Shown here: piece by piece, positions 19,493 through 28,400 of the stretch
Numbering within the stretch: the stretch's first letter is position 1
Layout: each line of letters starts with the position of its first letter
Assembly (NCBI RefSeq): GCF_002001005.1
Contig: NZ_MUNX01000075.1
Location: forward strand, 1 to 64,000
Reading direction: 5' to 3'
From: Flavobacterium sp. A45
GTDB lineage: Bacteria; Bacteroidota; Bacteroidia; Flavobacteriales; Flavobacteriaceae
Length of the DNA: 64,000 nt
Made by a program: the position numbers and the translations under genes
The notes under the pieces: model-generated
What the model was told of the DNA's origin: nothing
Database searches by the model: none
Seen by the model: the letters and a program-made list of their open reading frames with translations, nothing else

Positions 19493-21580
19493 TTGTATAA
19501 AATATCATCTCGCTTTTTCGTTTATCATCTATACCTATTGTTTTGTCTTCCCATCTATGGTCAGGTAAAAAAAGATACTATTGGGCTTTCAGAACTGATT
19601 GTTAAAAGCTTACCCATTCAGAATACAATTCAAAATTCGGCAGCACCAGTTTCTATCATTACAGAGAAAGAAATCAAACAATCAGATGGAGTAATTCTTA
19701 CCCCAATTCTCAACAAAATTCCGGGTGTATATATGCAGCAAGGCTCCTTGAATACAAATAAAATAACCATTAGAGGCATTGGATCCAGATCACAATACAG
19801 CACTACTAGAATCAAAGCCTATTTTGAAGAAATTCCGCTTACTAGTGCCGAAGGTGAAACATCGTTAGAAGACATCGATTTGGAAGCTATCGGAGGTATT
19901 GAAATAATAAAAGGCCCTAATTCAACTGGCTTTGGAGCTGGACTTGGCGGTGTAATCAATCTGTTTTCAAATAAGACTCCAAATGAAAATTCTTTTGCAA
20001 AATCTGGAACCACCGTAGGAAGTTTTGAATTACTCAAACAGACATTGACCGCTGGATACAGTGATAAGAAATCAAACTTTTTTACCAATTACAGCGCACT
20101 ACAAAACAACGGTTACAGATCAAATAGTAGTTATGACCGGAAATCATTCAACTTGTTTAGAAAACAACATCTCTCTAAGAATGACATCCTTTCCCTTTTT
20201 GTAATCAATACCCAACTAAAAGCTTACATTCCTAGTTCTTTAAGTGAAATTGATTACAACAATTCTCCAGAAAAAGCTGCCACAACTTGGGAAGCAGCGC
20301 AAGGATTTGAATCATATGACAAATTATTAATTGGATTGGGATATCAACATCATTTTTCAAAAAACTGGTCGTTAAACACGAGTATTTCCACATCATTCAA
20401 AAACGGATATGAAGCTCGTCCTTTTGATATTTTAGAAGATAAAAGTGGTGCTTTTAGCTTTCGATCCAAAATTAACCATATGACTAATCTGTTTTCAATA
20501 CCTACCACTTTTAGCCTAGGAATAGAAACCATAACAGAAAATTATCATTTTTCTCTTTACAAAAATCTATATAAATCACAACCGGGCCAAGGAAGTATTC
20601 AGGGTGATCGTTTTAGTGAAGTTGAACAAAAAAGGAACAATTCAAATGTCTTTGTGCTAATGAATATGCAGCTTCTAGAAAAACTGTATTTAGAATCCGG
20701 CTTAGCTTACAACACCACAAATTATGAGCAAAGTGATGTTTTTGTTAAAAATAAAACCGATAAAAAGAGTTATACCTTCGGATCAATTTGGTCACCTCGA
20801 ATAGGGCTTTCCTATAAAATATCAAAAGGCAAAAACCTGTACACTTCAATTAGCAAAGGTTTTTCAACCCCTACTGTTGCAGAAACATTGACACCCGAAG
20901 GACAAATCAATACGGATTTAAAACCTGAGACAGGAATTAATTATGAGGTAGGCTTCAAAGGAAATTTTATAGACTCTAAACTTTACATAGAACTGGCATT
21001 TTATGACATGCTTATTCAAAATTTACTGGTTGCTCGCCGTATTGCCGAAGACCAGTATATGGGAATTAATGCTGGTGAAAGTTCGCATCGAGGCATAGAG
21101 TTTTTAGTGAATTATAAATGGATTCCAAATTTAAATTTCCAACTGCAGCCTTATTGTTCTGGTACAATAAATAATTTTAGGTTTACCGACTTTGTAGATA
21201 AAGATATTGACTTTTCAGGAAATAAACTTCCTGCAGTATCCAATATTCAATGGAATTTAGGCTTTGATTTCAGCACTAATTTTGGGTTGAACTTCAACAC
21301 AAATTTTGGCTTTTTTGGTAAAATGCCAATGGATGACGCCAATTCTAAATACACCAAAAGCTACCAATTATTGGATGCAAAAATTGCATACACTTTTATC
21401 ATCCTAAAAAAATTAAAAACAGAAATAAATTTGGGAATGCAAAACATCTTAAACGAAAAATATTCATCAAGTATACTACCTAATGCAGTTGGTTTTGGCA
21501 CTGCTCTTCCTCGCTATTATTATCCTGGAAATCCAAGTAATTTTTATGGTGGCATAACATTTACCTACCTTTTTAAATAA
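19493..21580 (+). CDS. TonB-dependent outer-membrane receptor
   Basis: This is a 695-aa receptor with a plug domain (ELIVKSLPIQNTIQNSAAPV, then DGVILTPILNKIPGVYMQQG and ITIRGIG), a 22-strand barrel and a terminal aromatic residue (TFTYLFK). It lacks the carboxypeptidase-regulatory domain of SusC proteins and is not paired with SusD, so it resembles small-ligand receptors. No ATG fits: the start is TTG at 19493, which precedes a signal peptide (FFVYHLYLLFCLPIYGQ), and the first in-frame ATG would remove the signal and half the plug. It faces a PQQ-type sugar dehydrogenase and a cytochrome across a shared terminator, so PQQ uptake is a reasonable idea (compare E. coli YncD/PqqU). A metal or sugar ligand cannot be excluded. 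Confidence 0.85.
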   Translation: MYKISSRFFVYHLYLLFCLPIYGQVKKDTIGLSELIVKSLPIQNTIQNSAAPVSIITEKEIKQSDGVILTPILNKIPGVYMQQGSLNTNKITIRGIGSRSQYSTTRIKAYFEEIPLTSAEGETSLEDIDLEAIGGIEIIKGPNSTGFGAGLGGVINLFSNKTPNENSFAKSGTTVGSFELLKQTLTAGYSDKKSNFFTNYSALQNNGYRSNSSYDRKSFNLFRKQHLSKNDILSLFVINTQLKAYIPSSLSEIDYNNSPEKAATTWEAAQGFESYDKLLIGLGYQHHFSKNWSLNTSISTSFKNGYEARPFDILEDKSGAFSFRSKINHMTNLFSIPTTFSLGIETITENYHFSLYKNLYKSQPGQGSIQGDRFSEVEQKRNNSNVFVLMNMQLLEKLYLESGLAYNTTNYEQSDVFVKNKTDKKSYTFGSIWSPRIGLSYKISKGKNLYTSISKGFSTPTVAETLTPEGQINTDLKPETGINYEVGFKGNFIDSKLYIELAFYDMLIQNLLVARRIAEDQYMGINAGESSHRGIEFLVNYKWIPNLNFQLQPYCSGTINNFRFTDFVDKDIDFSGNKLPAVSNIQWNLGFDFSTNFGLNFNTNFGFFGKMPMDDANSKYTKSYQLLDAKIAYTFIILKKLKTEINLGMQNILNEKYSSSILPNAVGFGTALPRYYYPGNPSNFYGGITFTYLFK

Positions 21581-21583
21581 ATA

Positions 21584-21634
21584 AAAACCGCAGTTATTAA
21601 ACTTTATTTTAAAAAGCTTAATAACTGCGGTTTT
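21584..21634. terminator. Bidirectional terminator
   Basis: A perfect 17-bp stem (21584-21600 and 21618-21634) has A-rich and T-rich flanks on both sides. It lies between convergent genes, the receptor (+) and the cytochrome c (-), and can serve both. Confidence 0.85.
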
Positions 21635-21690
21635 AGTTTTTTTTCAAAAAAAATATTTAATTTTTCTTAAAAAAATAATGCTGCTAATTA

Positions 21691-22155
21691 TTATTTAACA
21701 ACAGCTTTCACTTCTTCAACAGTTACTATTTTCTTTTGCTTGTTAGACCATGAATTCATAATGTAATTCATTACGTCTGCCACCTCCTGATTTTCTAGAC
21801 CCAATGCAGGCATTATATTATTAAATTTTTTGCCCTTAACAATAACTACACCCGTCTGTCCATATTTCACGGCATGTATACTTTCTTTTCGCTTCTTTGT
21901 TAGCCAATCTGAACCGTCAAGAGGTGGGAAATTAACCAAATCCCCTTTACCGGTTGCTAAATGACATTGCATACAGAAATCAGTATAAATGTCTTTTCCT
22001 CTGTTTATACTTGCTTGCAGATTTGATTTTTCCTGAAACTTTACTGGAATTAAATCAACATACTCTGCTTCTTTTAAAACAGAACCTGACAAACCCATAA
22101 ATGTTAAACCTATCAAAGCAGGACTAACTAGAGTATAAATTTTATTGAATATCAT
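21691..22155 (-). CDS. Periplasmic class I cytochrome c
   Basis: This is a 154-aa secreted monoheme protein with the haem-binding motif CMQCH at residues 61-65 and a likely axial Met in NNIMPAL. The C-terminal helix (VADVMNYIMNSW) is typical of class I cytochromes. It starts 4 bases after the sugar dehydrogenase gene and is certainly cotranscribed. The simplest role is electron acceptor for that dehydrogenase, passing electrons to the respiratory chain. Confidence 0.85.
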   Translation of the reverse strand: MIFNKIYTLVSPALIGLTFMGLSGSVLKEAEYVDLIPVKFQEKSNLQASINRGKDIYTDFCMQCHLATGKGDLVNFPPLDGSDWLTKKRKESIHAVKYGQTGVVIVKGKKFNNIMPALGLENQEVADVMNYIMNSWSNKQKKIVTVEEVKAVVK

Positions 22156-22159
22156 AAAC

Positions 22160-23278
22160 TTAATTTGGTATAATTTTAAAAATTCCTTTTTGTTCTACAG
22201 CAAAATAAATATAACCATCATGGCCTTGAATCACGTTTCTTACACGCCCAATATCTGTTGCAATTTTTTGTCTTTTAATCACTTTATTGTCTTTCAATTT
22301 CAACAGTTCCAAATATTTAAATTTCATTGCTCCCACAAGCAATTGTCCTTTCCAATCCGGGTAACGATCTCCTGTGACAAAAACCATTCCACCAGGAGCG
22401 ATAGACGGAACCCAATAATATAAAGGCTGTTCCATTCCTTCCTTTTCGGTTATATCACTTATGATTTTACCATCATAATTAATTCCGTAAGTAATTACAG
22501 GCCACCCATAATTAGCCCCCTTTTTAATAATATTAATTTCATCACCTCCTTGTGGTCCGTGTTCATGAGTCCAAATATCTCCAGTTATTGGATTTTTGGT
22601 CATCCCTTGAGGATTGCGGTGTCCATAAGAAAAAATAGCTTCTTTTGCTCCCGATTTCCCAACAAATGGATTGTCAGCTGGTATCTTACCATCATCATGT
22701 AATCGATAGACTTTCCCTCCATCACGATTTATATCTTGAGGGTTTTCGAATTTTTTATCTCTTTCTCCAATACTAAAATATACATATCCCTTATTATCAA
22801 AAGCTATTCGGGAACCAAAATGATTGGGACCGGTAGTATTTGGTGTTGCTTTGTATAATTCTTGAATTTCGGTCAACCCTTCATCTGCTAATTTTGCTCT
22901 AATTAGTTTGGTATTTGCTCCTTCACCTTCAGCTCCTTCAGACGAAAAAGTCATATATATCCACCTGTTTTTTTCATAATTGGGGTGCAAAGCAATGTCC
23001 AATAATCCACCTTGACCTCGTGTATACACTTTAGGCATATTTTTAACCTCAGTATTCACTCCATTTTTAACATGAAAAAGTTTGCCGCTTTTTTCGGTCA
23101 CCAATAAAGTGCCGTCTGGTAACATAACCATACCCCATGGAATGATTATACCAGTTGCAACAGGTTCGAAAGTATACTTGACAACCTCATTTTCGATAGG
23201 AATGTCATTTTCCTTGACTTGTGCTTTACCATTTGAAATAAAAAGTAAAAAGACTAAAAAAGAACTGATTTTATACAT
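22160..23278 (-). CDS. PQQ-dependent aldose sugar dehydrogenase (soluble GDH / YliI family)
   Basis: This is a secreted six-bladed propeller of 372 aa. Family phrases are IIPWGMVMLPDGTLLVTEKSG near the start, HFGSRIAFDNKGYVYFSIGERD, YGHRNPQG, and EHGPQGGDEIN, which includes the His and Arg/Gln region around the PQQ site. These enzymes oxidise the C1 of aldoses to lactones in the periplasm with PQQ as cofactor. No PQQ synthesis gene occurs in the window, so the cofactor must come from elsewhere on the chromosome or from outside. It is followed directly by its probable cytochrome partner. Confidence 0.85.
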   Translation of the reverse strand: MYKISSFLVFLLFISNGKAQVKENDIPIENEVVKYTFEPVATGIIIPWGMVMLPDGTLLVTEKSGKLFHVKNGVNTEVKNMPKVYTRGQGGLLDIALHPNYEKNRWIYMTFSSEGAEGEGANTKLIRAKLADEGLTEIQELYKATPNTTGPNHFGSRIAFDNKGYVYFSIGERDKKFENPQDINRDGGKVYRLHDDGKIPADNPFVGKSGAKEAIFSYGHRNPQGMTKNPITGDIWTHEHGPQGGDEINIIKKGANYGWPVITYGINYDGKIISDITEKEGMEQPLYYWVPSIAPGGMVFVTGDRYPDWKGQLLVGAMKFKYLELLKLKDNKVIKRQKIATDIGRVRNVIQGHDGYIYFAVEQKGIFKIIPN

Positions 23279-23514
23279 AAATTTTAATATTATTTGATTT
23301 AAACAATGTGTTAGCTCACTATTTTACACAACTGAATTTAGAACAGAGTCTGCTTAATTTTACTAACTATTTTAGAATATTATTCTCTATAATGACTCAA
23401 GAAATAACAACTTTATATCTTTAGATTAACCAAAGAATTTTCCAATGAAATATATGACAATATTTTAATTAATCCATTTGTAATAAAATAGTAAAATTTT
23501 AATTGCAAATATTA

Positions 23515-23568
23515 CTATAAATTCTTTTTAAATAGTGTTTGATAATTTTTATTTAGGGGTATATATGT
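23515..23568 (-). promoter_or_regulatory. Operator-promoter of the sugar dehydrogenase-cytochrome unit
   Basis: In the minus-strand sense, ACATATATACCCCT (23568-23555) is followed 21 bases later by AATTATCAAACACT (23547-23534). Next comes a -7-like AATATTTG (23523-23516). The two boxes are nearly identical to those at 19216-19250. The leader to the ATG at 23278 is long, about 230 bases. Confidence 0.65.
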
Positions 23569-23650
23569 ATTATTAGAAAAGTCAATTATTGAAAAATAAT
23601 AAGCTAAACCATTATGCATAAACAAGTAAATGTCTTTTTGTCGAATAGAA

Positions 23651-23713
23651 ACATTTCTACCCCTAAAAAAAAATTTACACCCCCGCTCTTCTTCTTAAAA
23701 CACAATAAATTTG
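23651..23713 (+). promoter_or_regulatory. Operator-promoter of the GlcG-like/aldo-keto reductase unit
   Basis: ACATTTCTACCCCT (23651-23664) is followed 21 bases later by AATTTACACCCCCG (23672-23685) and then by a perfect -7 element TAAATTTG (23706-23713), with no proper -33. The distance from box to -7 differs by only one base from the receptor promoter at 19331-19392. Confidence 0.65.
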
Positions 23714-23865
23714 GTAAGAGAAAGATTTTTCATTCTGATTTTATTTCAACTTATGTTAGAAGAATGATAATCAAAAAAACTCAGCAGCAAAAAATAACAA
23801 TTCGATGCTCATTTAGTCCGAAACCTATGTCTGATTTAAAAAATTAATTAACAATAAAAACAAAA

Positions 23866-24309
23866 ATGGAAAACAACGAAATGCTGAAAACTGTAAACAA
23901 AGTTTTCAGTTCAATTGAAAAACTAATTCCTTCCTATATAGAAATTCCCGAAGATAGGAACATCTCAAACGGAAATTTAGCAGTTTGCATAATTGATGAA
24001 AATCACAATGTTTATGGAAAAATGTTTGGAACTAATAATGCCAGATTAAGACAATCCTATAAAATAGCATGGACAAAAGCGAGCCAAGTATGGCTTACGG
24101 GAGTAAAAACAGGAGAATATGAAAGAATGGTTTTTACAAAAGAAGTAGATGAAAACGCAAATGGTATTGAAGCTCCAGACTTAATAGGCTGGGAAGGCGG
24201 ACAACCGCTCGTTCTGAAAAACGGTAAAAAAATATCGGTTGGATTTAGTGGTTTTAGAGGAACAACTGATCTCGAAATAATGGTAAAAGCACTAGCTTTG
24301 GCTGAATAA
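23866..24309 (+). CDS. GlcG/HbpS-like (DUF336) protein
   Basis: This is a 147-aa cytoplasmic protein with the GlcG/HbpS fold: GNLAVCIIDENHNVYGKMFG near the start, a helix with KIAWTKASQVW, and FSGFRGTTDLEIMVKAL at the end. HbpS members bind haem. Others are found next to glycolate or propanediol enzymes and may sense or handle small organic acids or aldehydes. It is followed 46 bases later by an aldo/keto reductase and shares the operator of the sugar dehydrogenase, which ties it to sugar oxidation. The exact role is unknown. Confidence 0.7.
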   Translation: MENNEMLKTVNKVFSSIEKLIPSYIEIPEDRNISNGNLAVCIIDENHNVYGKMFGTNNARLRQSYKIAWTKASQVWLTGVKTGEYERMVFTKEVDENANGIEAPDLIGWEGGQPLVLKNGKKISVGFSGFRGTTDLEIMVKALALAE

Positions 24310-24355
24310 TTCAATAATCTACTTACACAATTTAATACTTTAAAATAATATTCGA

Positions 24356-25351
24356 ATGCAATACATAGCAAATCCAGAACGATATCAAAAAATGGAATAC
24401 CGCAGATGTGGTAACAGCGGATTAAAACTACCCGCACTATCCTTAGGTTTATGGCACAACTTCGGGCATATTGATTCCCTAGAAAATGCACGCAATATTT
24501 TACGAGCTGCTTTTGATAACGGCATTACTCATTTTGATCTTGCTAACAATTATGGCCCTCCTCCAGGATCCGCAGAAGAAAACTTTGGAAAATTATTCAA
24601 GGAAGATTTCATTCCTCACCGAGATGAATTGATTATATCAACCAAAGCTGGCTGGGGAATGTGGGATGGTCCTTATGGCGATTGGGGATCCAAAAAATAT
24701 TTGGTTGCTAGTCTTGATCAGAGCCTAAAAAGAATGGGCTTAGAATATGTAGATATTTTTTATCACCATCGCCCAGATCCTGAAACTCCATTAGAAGAGA
24801 CAATGACCACACTTGATTTGATGGTAAGACAAGGAAAAGCTCTTTATGTTGGCATTTCCAGTTATGAGCCTGAGGAAGCCGCAAAAGCTTTTGAAATATT
24901 AAAACAATTGGGTACTCCTTGCCTAATTCATCAGCCAAGATATTCTATGTTTGACCGTTGGGTCGAAAATGGATTATTGGATGTATTACAACAGCACCAA
25001 ATAGGATGTATCGCGTTTTCTCCGCTTGCGCAAGGGCTGTTAACCAATAAATATTTAAAAGGAATCCCAGAAGGATCAAGAGCTTCAAGCCATCGTGGTA
25101 ATGGTGCAATTGACGAGGAACAGGTTTCGGATGAAAAAATAAAAAAAGTGCTTCAATTAAATACAATTGCTGAAGAACGCGGACAGAACCTAGCCCAAAT
25201 GGCATTAGCATGGATTCTAAAAGATCAGCGAATTACTTCAGTTCTTTTAGGAGTAAGTAGACCAGAACAGCTTTTAGATTCTATCGATTGTCTCAAAAAT
25301 TATTCTTTTACAAACGAAGAATTAAACAGAATAAACCAAATTCTAAAATAA
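24356..25351 (+). CDS. Aldo/keto reductase, YghZ (L-glyceraldehyde 3-phosphate reductase) type
   Basis: This is a 331-aa NADPH-dependent TIM barrel. FDLANNYGPPPGSAEENFG contains the catalytic Asp and Tyr, ISTKAGWGMWDGPYG the Lys, and YHHRPDPETP the His; the cofactor-binding GVSRPEQL is near the C-terminus. The N-terminal phrase ERYQKMEYRRCGNSGLKLP is typical of the YghZ subgroup, which reduces L-glyceraldehyde 3-phosphate, methylglyoxal and related aldehydes. It is cotranscribed with the GlcG-like gene. In this setting it may detoxify aldehydes made during keto-sugar breakdown. Confidence 0.85.
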   Translation: MQYIANPERYQKMEYRRCGNSGLKLPALSLGLWHNFGHIDSLENARNILRAAFDNGITHFDLANNYGPPPGSAEENFGKLFKEDFIPHRDELIISTKAGWGMWDGPYGDWGSKKYLVASLDQSLKRMGLEYVDIFYHHRPDPETPLEETMTTLDLMVRQGKALYVGISSYEPEEAAKAFEILKQLGTPCLIHQPRYSMFDRWVENGLLDVLQQHQIGCIAFSPLAQGLLTNKYLKGIPEGSRASSHRGNGAIDEEQVSDEKIKKVLQLNTIAEERGQNLAQMALAWILKDQRITSVLLGVSRPEQLLDSIDCLKNYSFTNEELNRINQILK

Positions 25352-25369
25352 TCTCTTCCATAAAATCAT

Positions 25370-25399
25370 AAAAATAGGCCTTTTTGAAGGGCCTATTTT
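25370..25399. terminator. Bidirectional terminator
   Basis: A GC-rich stem of AAAAATAGGCC and its complement encloses a short loop, with T-runs on both sides. It lies between convergent genes, the aldo/keto reductase and the hybrid regulator. Confidence 0.85.
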
Positions 25400-25400
25400 T

Positions 25401-28400
25401 TTATTCTTTATCAGTTTGTGAACTCTTATAAACTGTTGGTGATGAATTATAGAGTTTTTTAAATTCTTTACTAAAATGTTTTCGATCATTAAAGCCAACC
25501 ATATACGTTATTTCAGATACTGGAAAACTCGAATGCAATAATAAACTCGCTGCTTTTTTCAATCTCATATTTTTAATAAAACCAGCAACCGATTGATTGG
25601 TGAGCGTTTGAACTTTTTTATACAAAACAGTTCTGCTCATTCCAATCTCTCTGACCAAATCATTCACATCAAAATTTGAGTTATCAATATTGTCATTAAT
25701 TATTTGAGTTAATTTTTTCAGAAAAATACCTTCTGGCGTTTCCATATTTTCAATTTCTGAACTATTACGGATAAACTTTTCACTGTATTTTTGCCTCATT
25801 ATTTCTTTAGCGGACAATAAGTTTATTATGTTTAGCTTTAATATTTCAATACTAAACGGTTTTGAAATATAAGAATCGGCTCCTGTAGAAAGCCCTTCAA
25901 TTCTATTTAGCGTAGATGATTTAGCGGTTAATAATATAACAGGAATATGATTTGTATTTTGGCTTGTTTTTAATATTTTACAAAATTCAAAGCCATCCAT
26001 TTCAGGCATCATAACATCGCTGATGATAAGATCCGGAATTTCTTTTTCCATAAATTCCAATGCATCAGTAGCATTTGTAAACTTTAAAATTCGATAATCT
26101 TCGCATAGAACATCAAAAACAAATGATAAAACCTCCTCATTATCATCTATAATAAGAAGTGTCTTTTTATCTTCTTCAATTGTATCTAAAACTTCTTCTG
26201 TAACCGGCACAATAATTTCAGTTTTTACATCAGAAATTGGATTTACAGAATCAGGGATAGCAATTTGGTTTTCAATTATCTGAGATTTTTTGAAATGATC
26301 CTTCCCTTTTTTCAAAGTAATTGTAAAAATTGTGGTAAAAGAAGCATCAGCTTCTGTTTGTACATTAAGTTCTCCATGGTGCAGCTCTACAATGCTTTTA
26401 CTCAATGCTAAGCCTATTCCACTGCCCAAATTGGCACTGCCGCGATCATCTAACTGGAAAAAATTCTTAAATATTTTCTTTTTCCTGTTTTCGGGTATTC
26501 CAATACCATTATCTTTCACTTTGATTTGTATTGTGTCTGCATCCATGCCCTTTTGTTCTACTGCCAATGTTATTCTTCCATTTTTACTGGTGAATTTAAA
26601 AGCATTGGAAAGCAGGTTATAAATCACTTTTTCCATCTGGTTTTTATCAAAATAAACCTGTATGGAATTAATATTCAGAACAAATTTGTAATCAATTTTT
26701 TTCTCGACTGCGATACCTCGAAACGATTCATAAATATCGAAACAAAAAGGCACAATATCCTGCTGTTCACAATAGATTTTCATACTGCCTTTTTCAGCTT
26801 TTCTAAAATCCATCAGCTCATTAACCAATTTTAATAATCGATCCGAGTTACTTTTTATAATCTTCAATTTACTTTCCAGGTTGCTGTTCTTTTCTGCATG
26901 ATTGAGCAATTCTTCAACTGGTCCGCTGATCAGAGTGAGTGGTGTTCGTATTTCGTGCGATACATTCGTAAAAAAATCCAATTTCATTTTATACAGCTCC
27001 TGTTGTCTTTCTTTTTCTACTTGCTCGAAAAACAAGGCTCTTTTTAAATTTTCTCTATTTCGCATGAAACGAAAAAACAATACCGAAGAGCATATTAGCA
27101 AAGAGGCGTAGAAGAAATACGCCCACCAAGTTCTCCACCAGGGAGGAAGCACCGTAATTTTCAAAGTTTTAATTGAGGGATTCCATAAACCATCTTCATT
27201 AGATGTTTTTATACTCAAAACATAACTTCCCGATTGAAGATCCATTAAGCTAATATTATGCTGGTTTCCAATGTCATGCCAGTCATCTTTACTAAACATA
27301 CTTTCCAACTTATAAGAGTACCTGTTGTTTTCTGTATTTACAAAGTTTAAAGCACTAAATTCAATTCCCACATAAGTCTGCCAATAATTTAAAGTAATTT
27401 CGGAAGTTTCCGAGATACAATTCTCCAACGGGACGTTTTTATTACCTGGAATGATTACTTCATTATTAACAATAAGCTTTGTCAATACTATCTCACTTTC
27501 ATTTTGTGTTTTTACAACATTCAAAGGGTTAAAAATTGTCAGCCCTTTTGATGAACCAAATACGAGCTGATTCTCATTTAATTTTAGATCGCAATTATTT
27601 GAAAATTGCTTTACTTTCAAACCATCTTTAGAAGAAAAAGTAGTTATTTCTAAATCAGAACTTTTAAAAGGAGGATTAAATGTTTTTATTTTTATTCTAA
27701 AAAGCAGATCATTGGCAGTTACCCAAAGATTACCAGCAGCATCTTCGGTTATACTTTTTATGGTTTCATCCGTAAACCCCAAAGCTTTATTAATTACATA
27801 AAATTTACTGGTTTTTTCATCAAAATAATTGAGCCCGTCATAATCTGCACCTATCCAAAGTCTCTTCTTTGAATCGGTATACAAGACTGTCAAACTATTA
27901 TTTGCAATAGAATTTGGTCCATTTGTTCTGTATACTTTTAAAACTTTTTTTGATTTCTTGTCAAATAAATCTAATCCATCTTGCGTAGCGACCCACAAAA
28001 AACTATTTCTGTCTTCAATATCCATAATAAAATTATCGCTGATTGAACTTACAGAACCATTATCCAAATAATTTTCAACAATACCATTCTGTTCTATTCG
28101 TTTAAGCCCGCTTCCATTAGTTGCCACCCAAACGGCTCCATTATCTACTAACAAAGAGTTTATTGGTCTTTCTCCCGTTTTGGAATCCTTTGCCGACAAT
28201 GGTATGTTACGAAATAATTTACTCTTCTTATTGAACTCATATAAGCCATTAAAGGTACCGCAAAGCAAAACATCCTGATTTTTATTAGCTAAAGAAGTAA
28301 TCATATTGGTTGTTTTTTCCGAATCAATTGGATCAATTAAATACGAAGCACTTTTATTCGTTTTGAAATCCAGAAAATTCAAACCTCCACCATAAGTTCC

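Larger units (their letters stand above)
23279..23865. promoter_or_regulatory. Divergent intergenic region between sugar dehydrogenase and GlcG-like gene
   Basis: This 587-base gap has the same outward-facing operator design as 19134-19492 (two entries below). An apparent 77-codon frame at 23614-23847 overlaps the operator and -7 box and is not regarded as a gene. Nothing else is recognisable. Confidence 0.65.

Noticed and set aside
23614-23847. 77-codon frame on the plus strand
   Set aside because: It lies across the operator boxes and -7 element of the GlcG-like unit. Its DNA resembles the non-coding gap at 19134-19492, and the protein has no recognisable feature.
24057-24491. 144-codon minus-strand frame
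   Set aside because: Antisense to both the GlcG-like and aldo/keto reductase genes. No motif.
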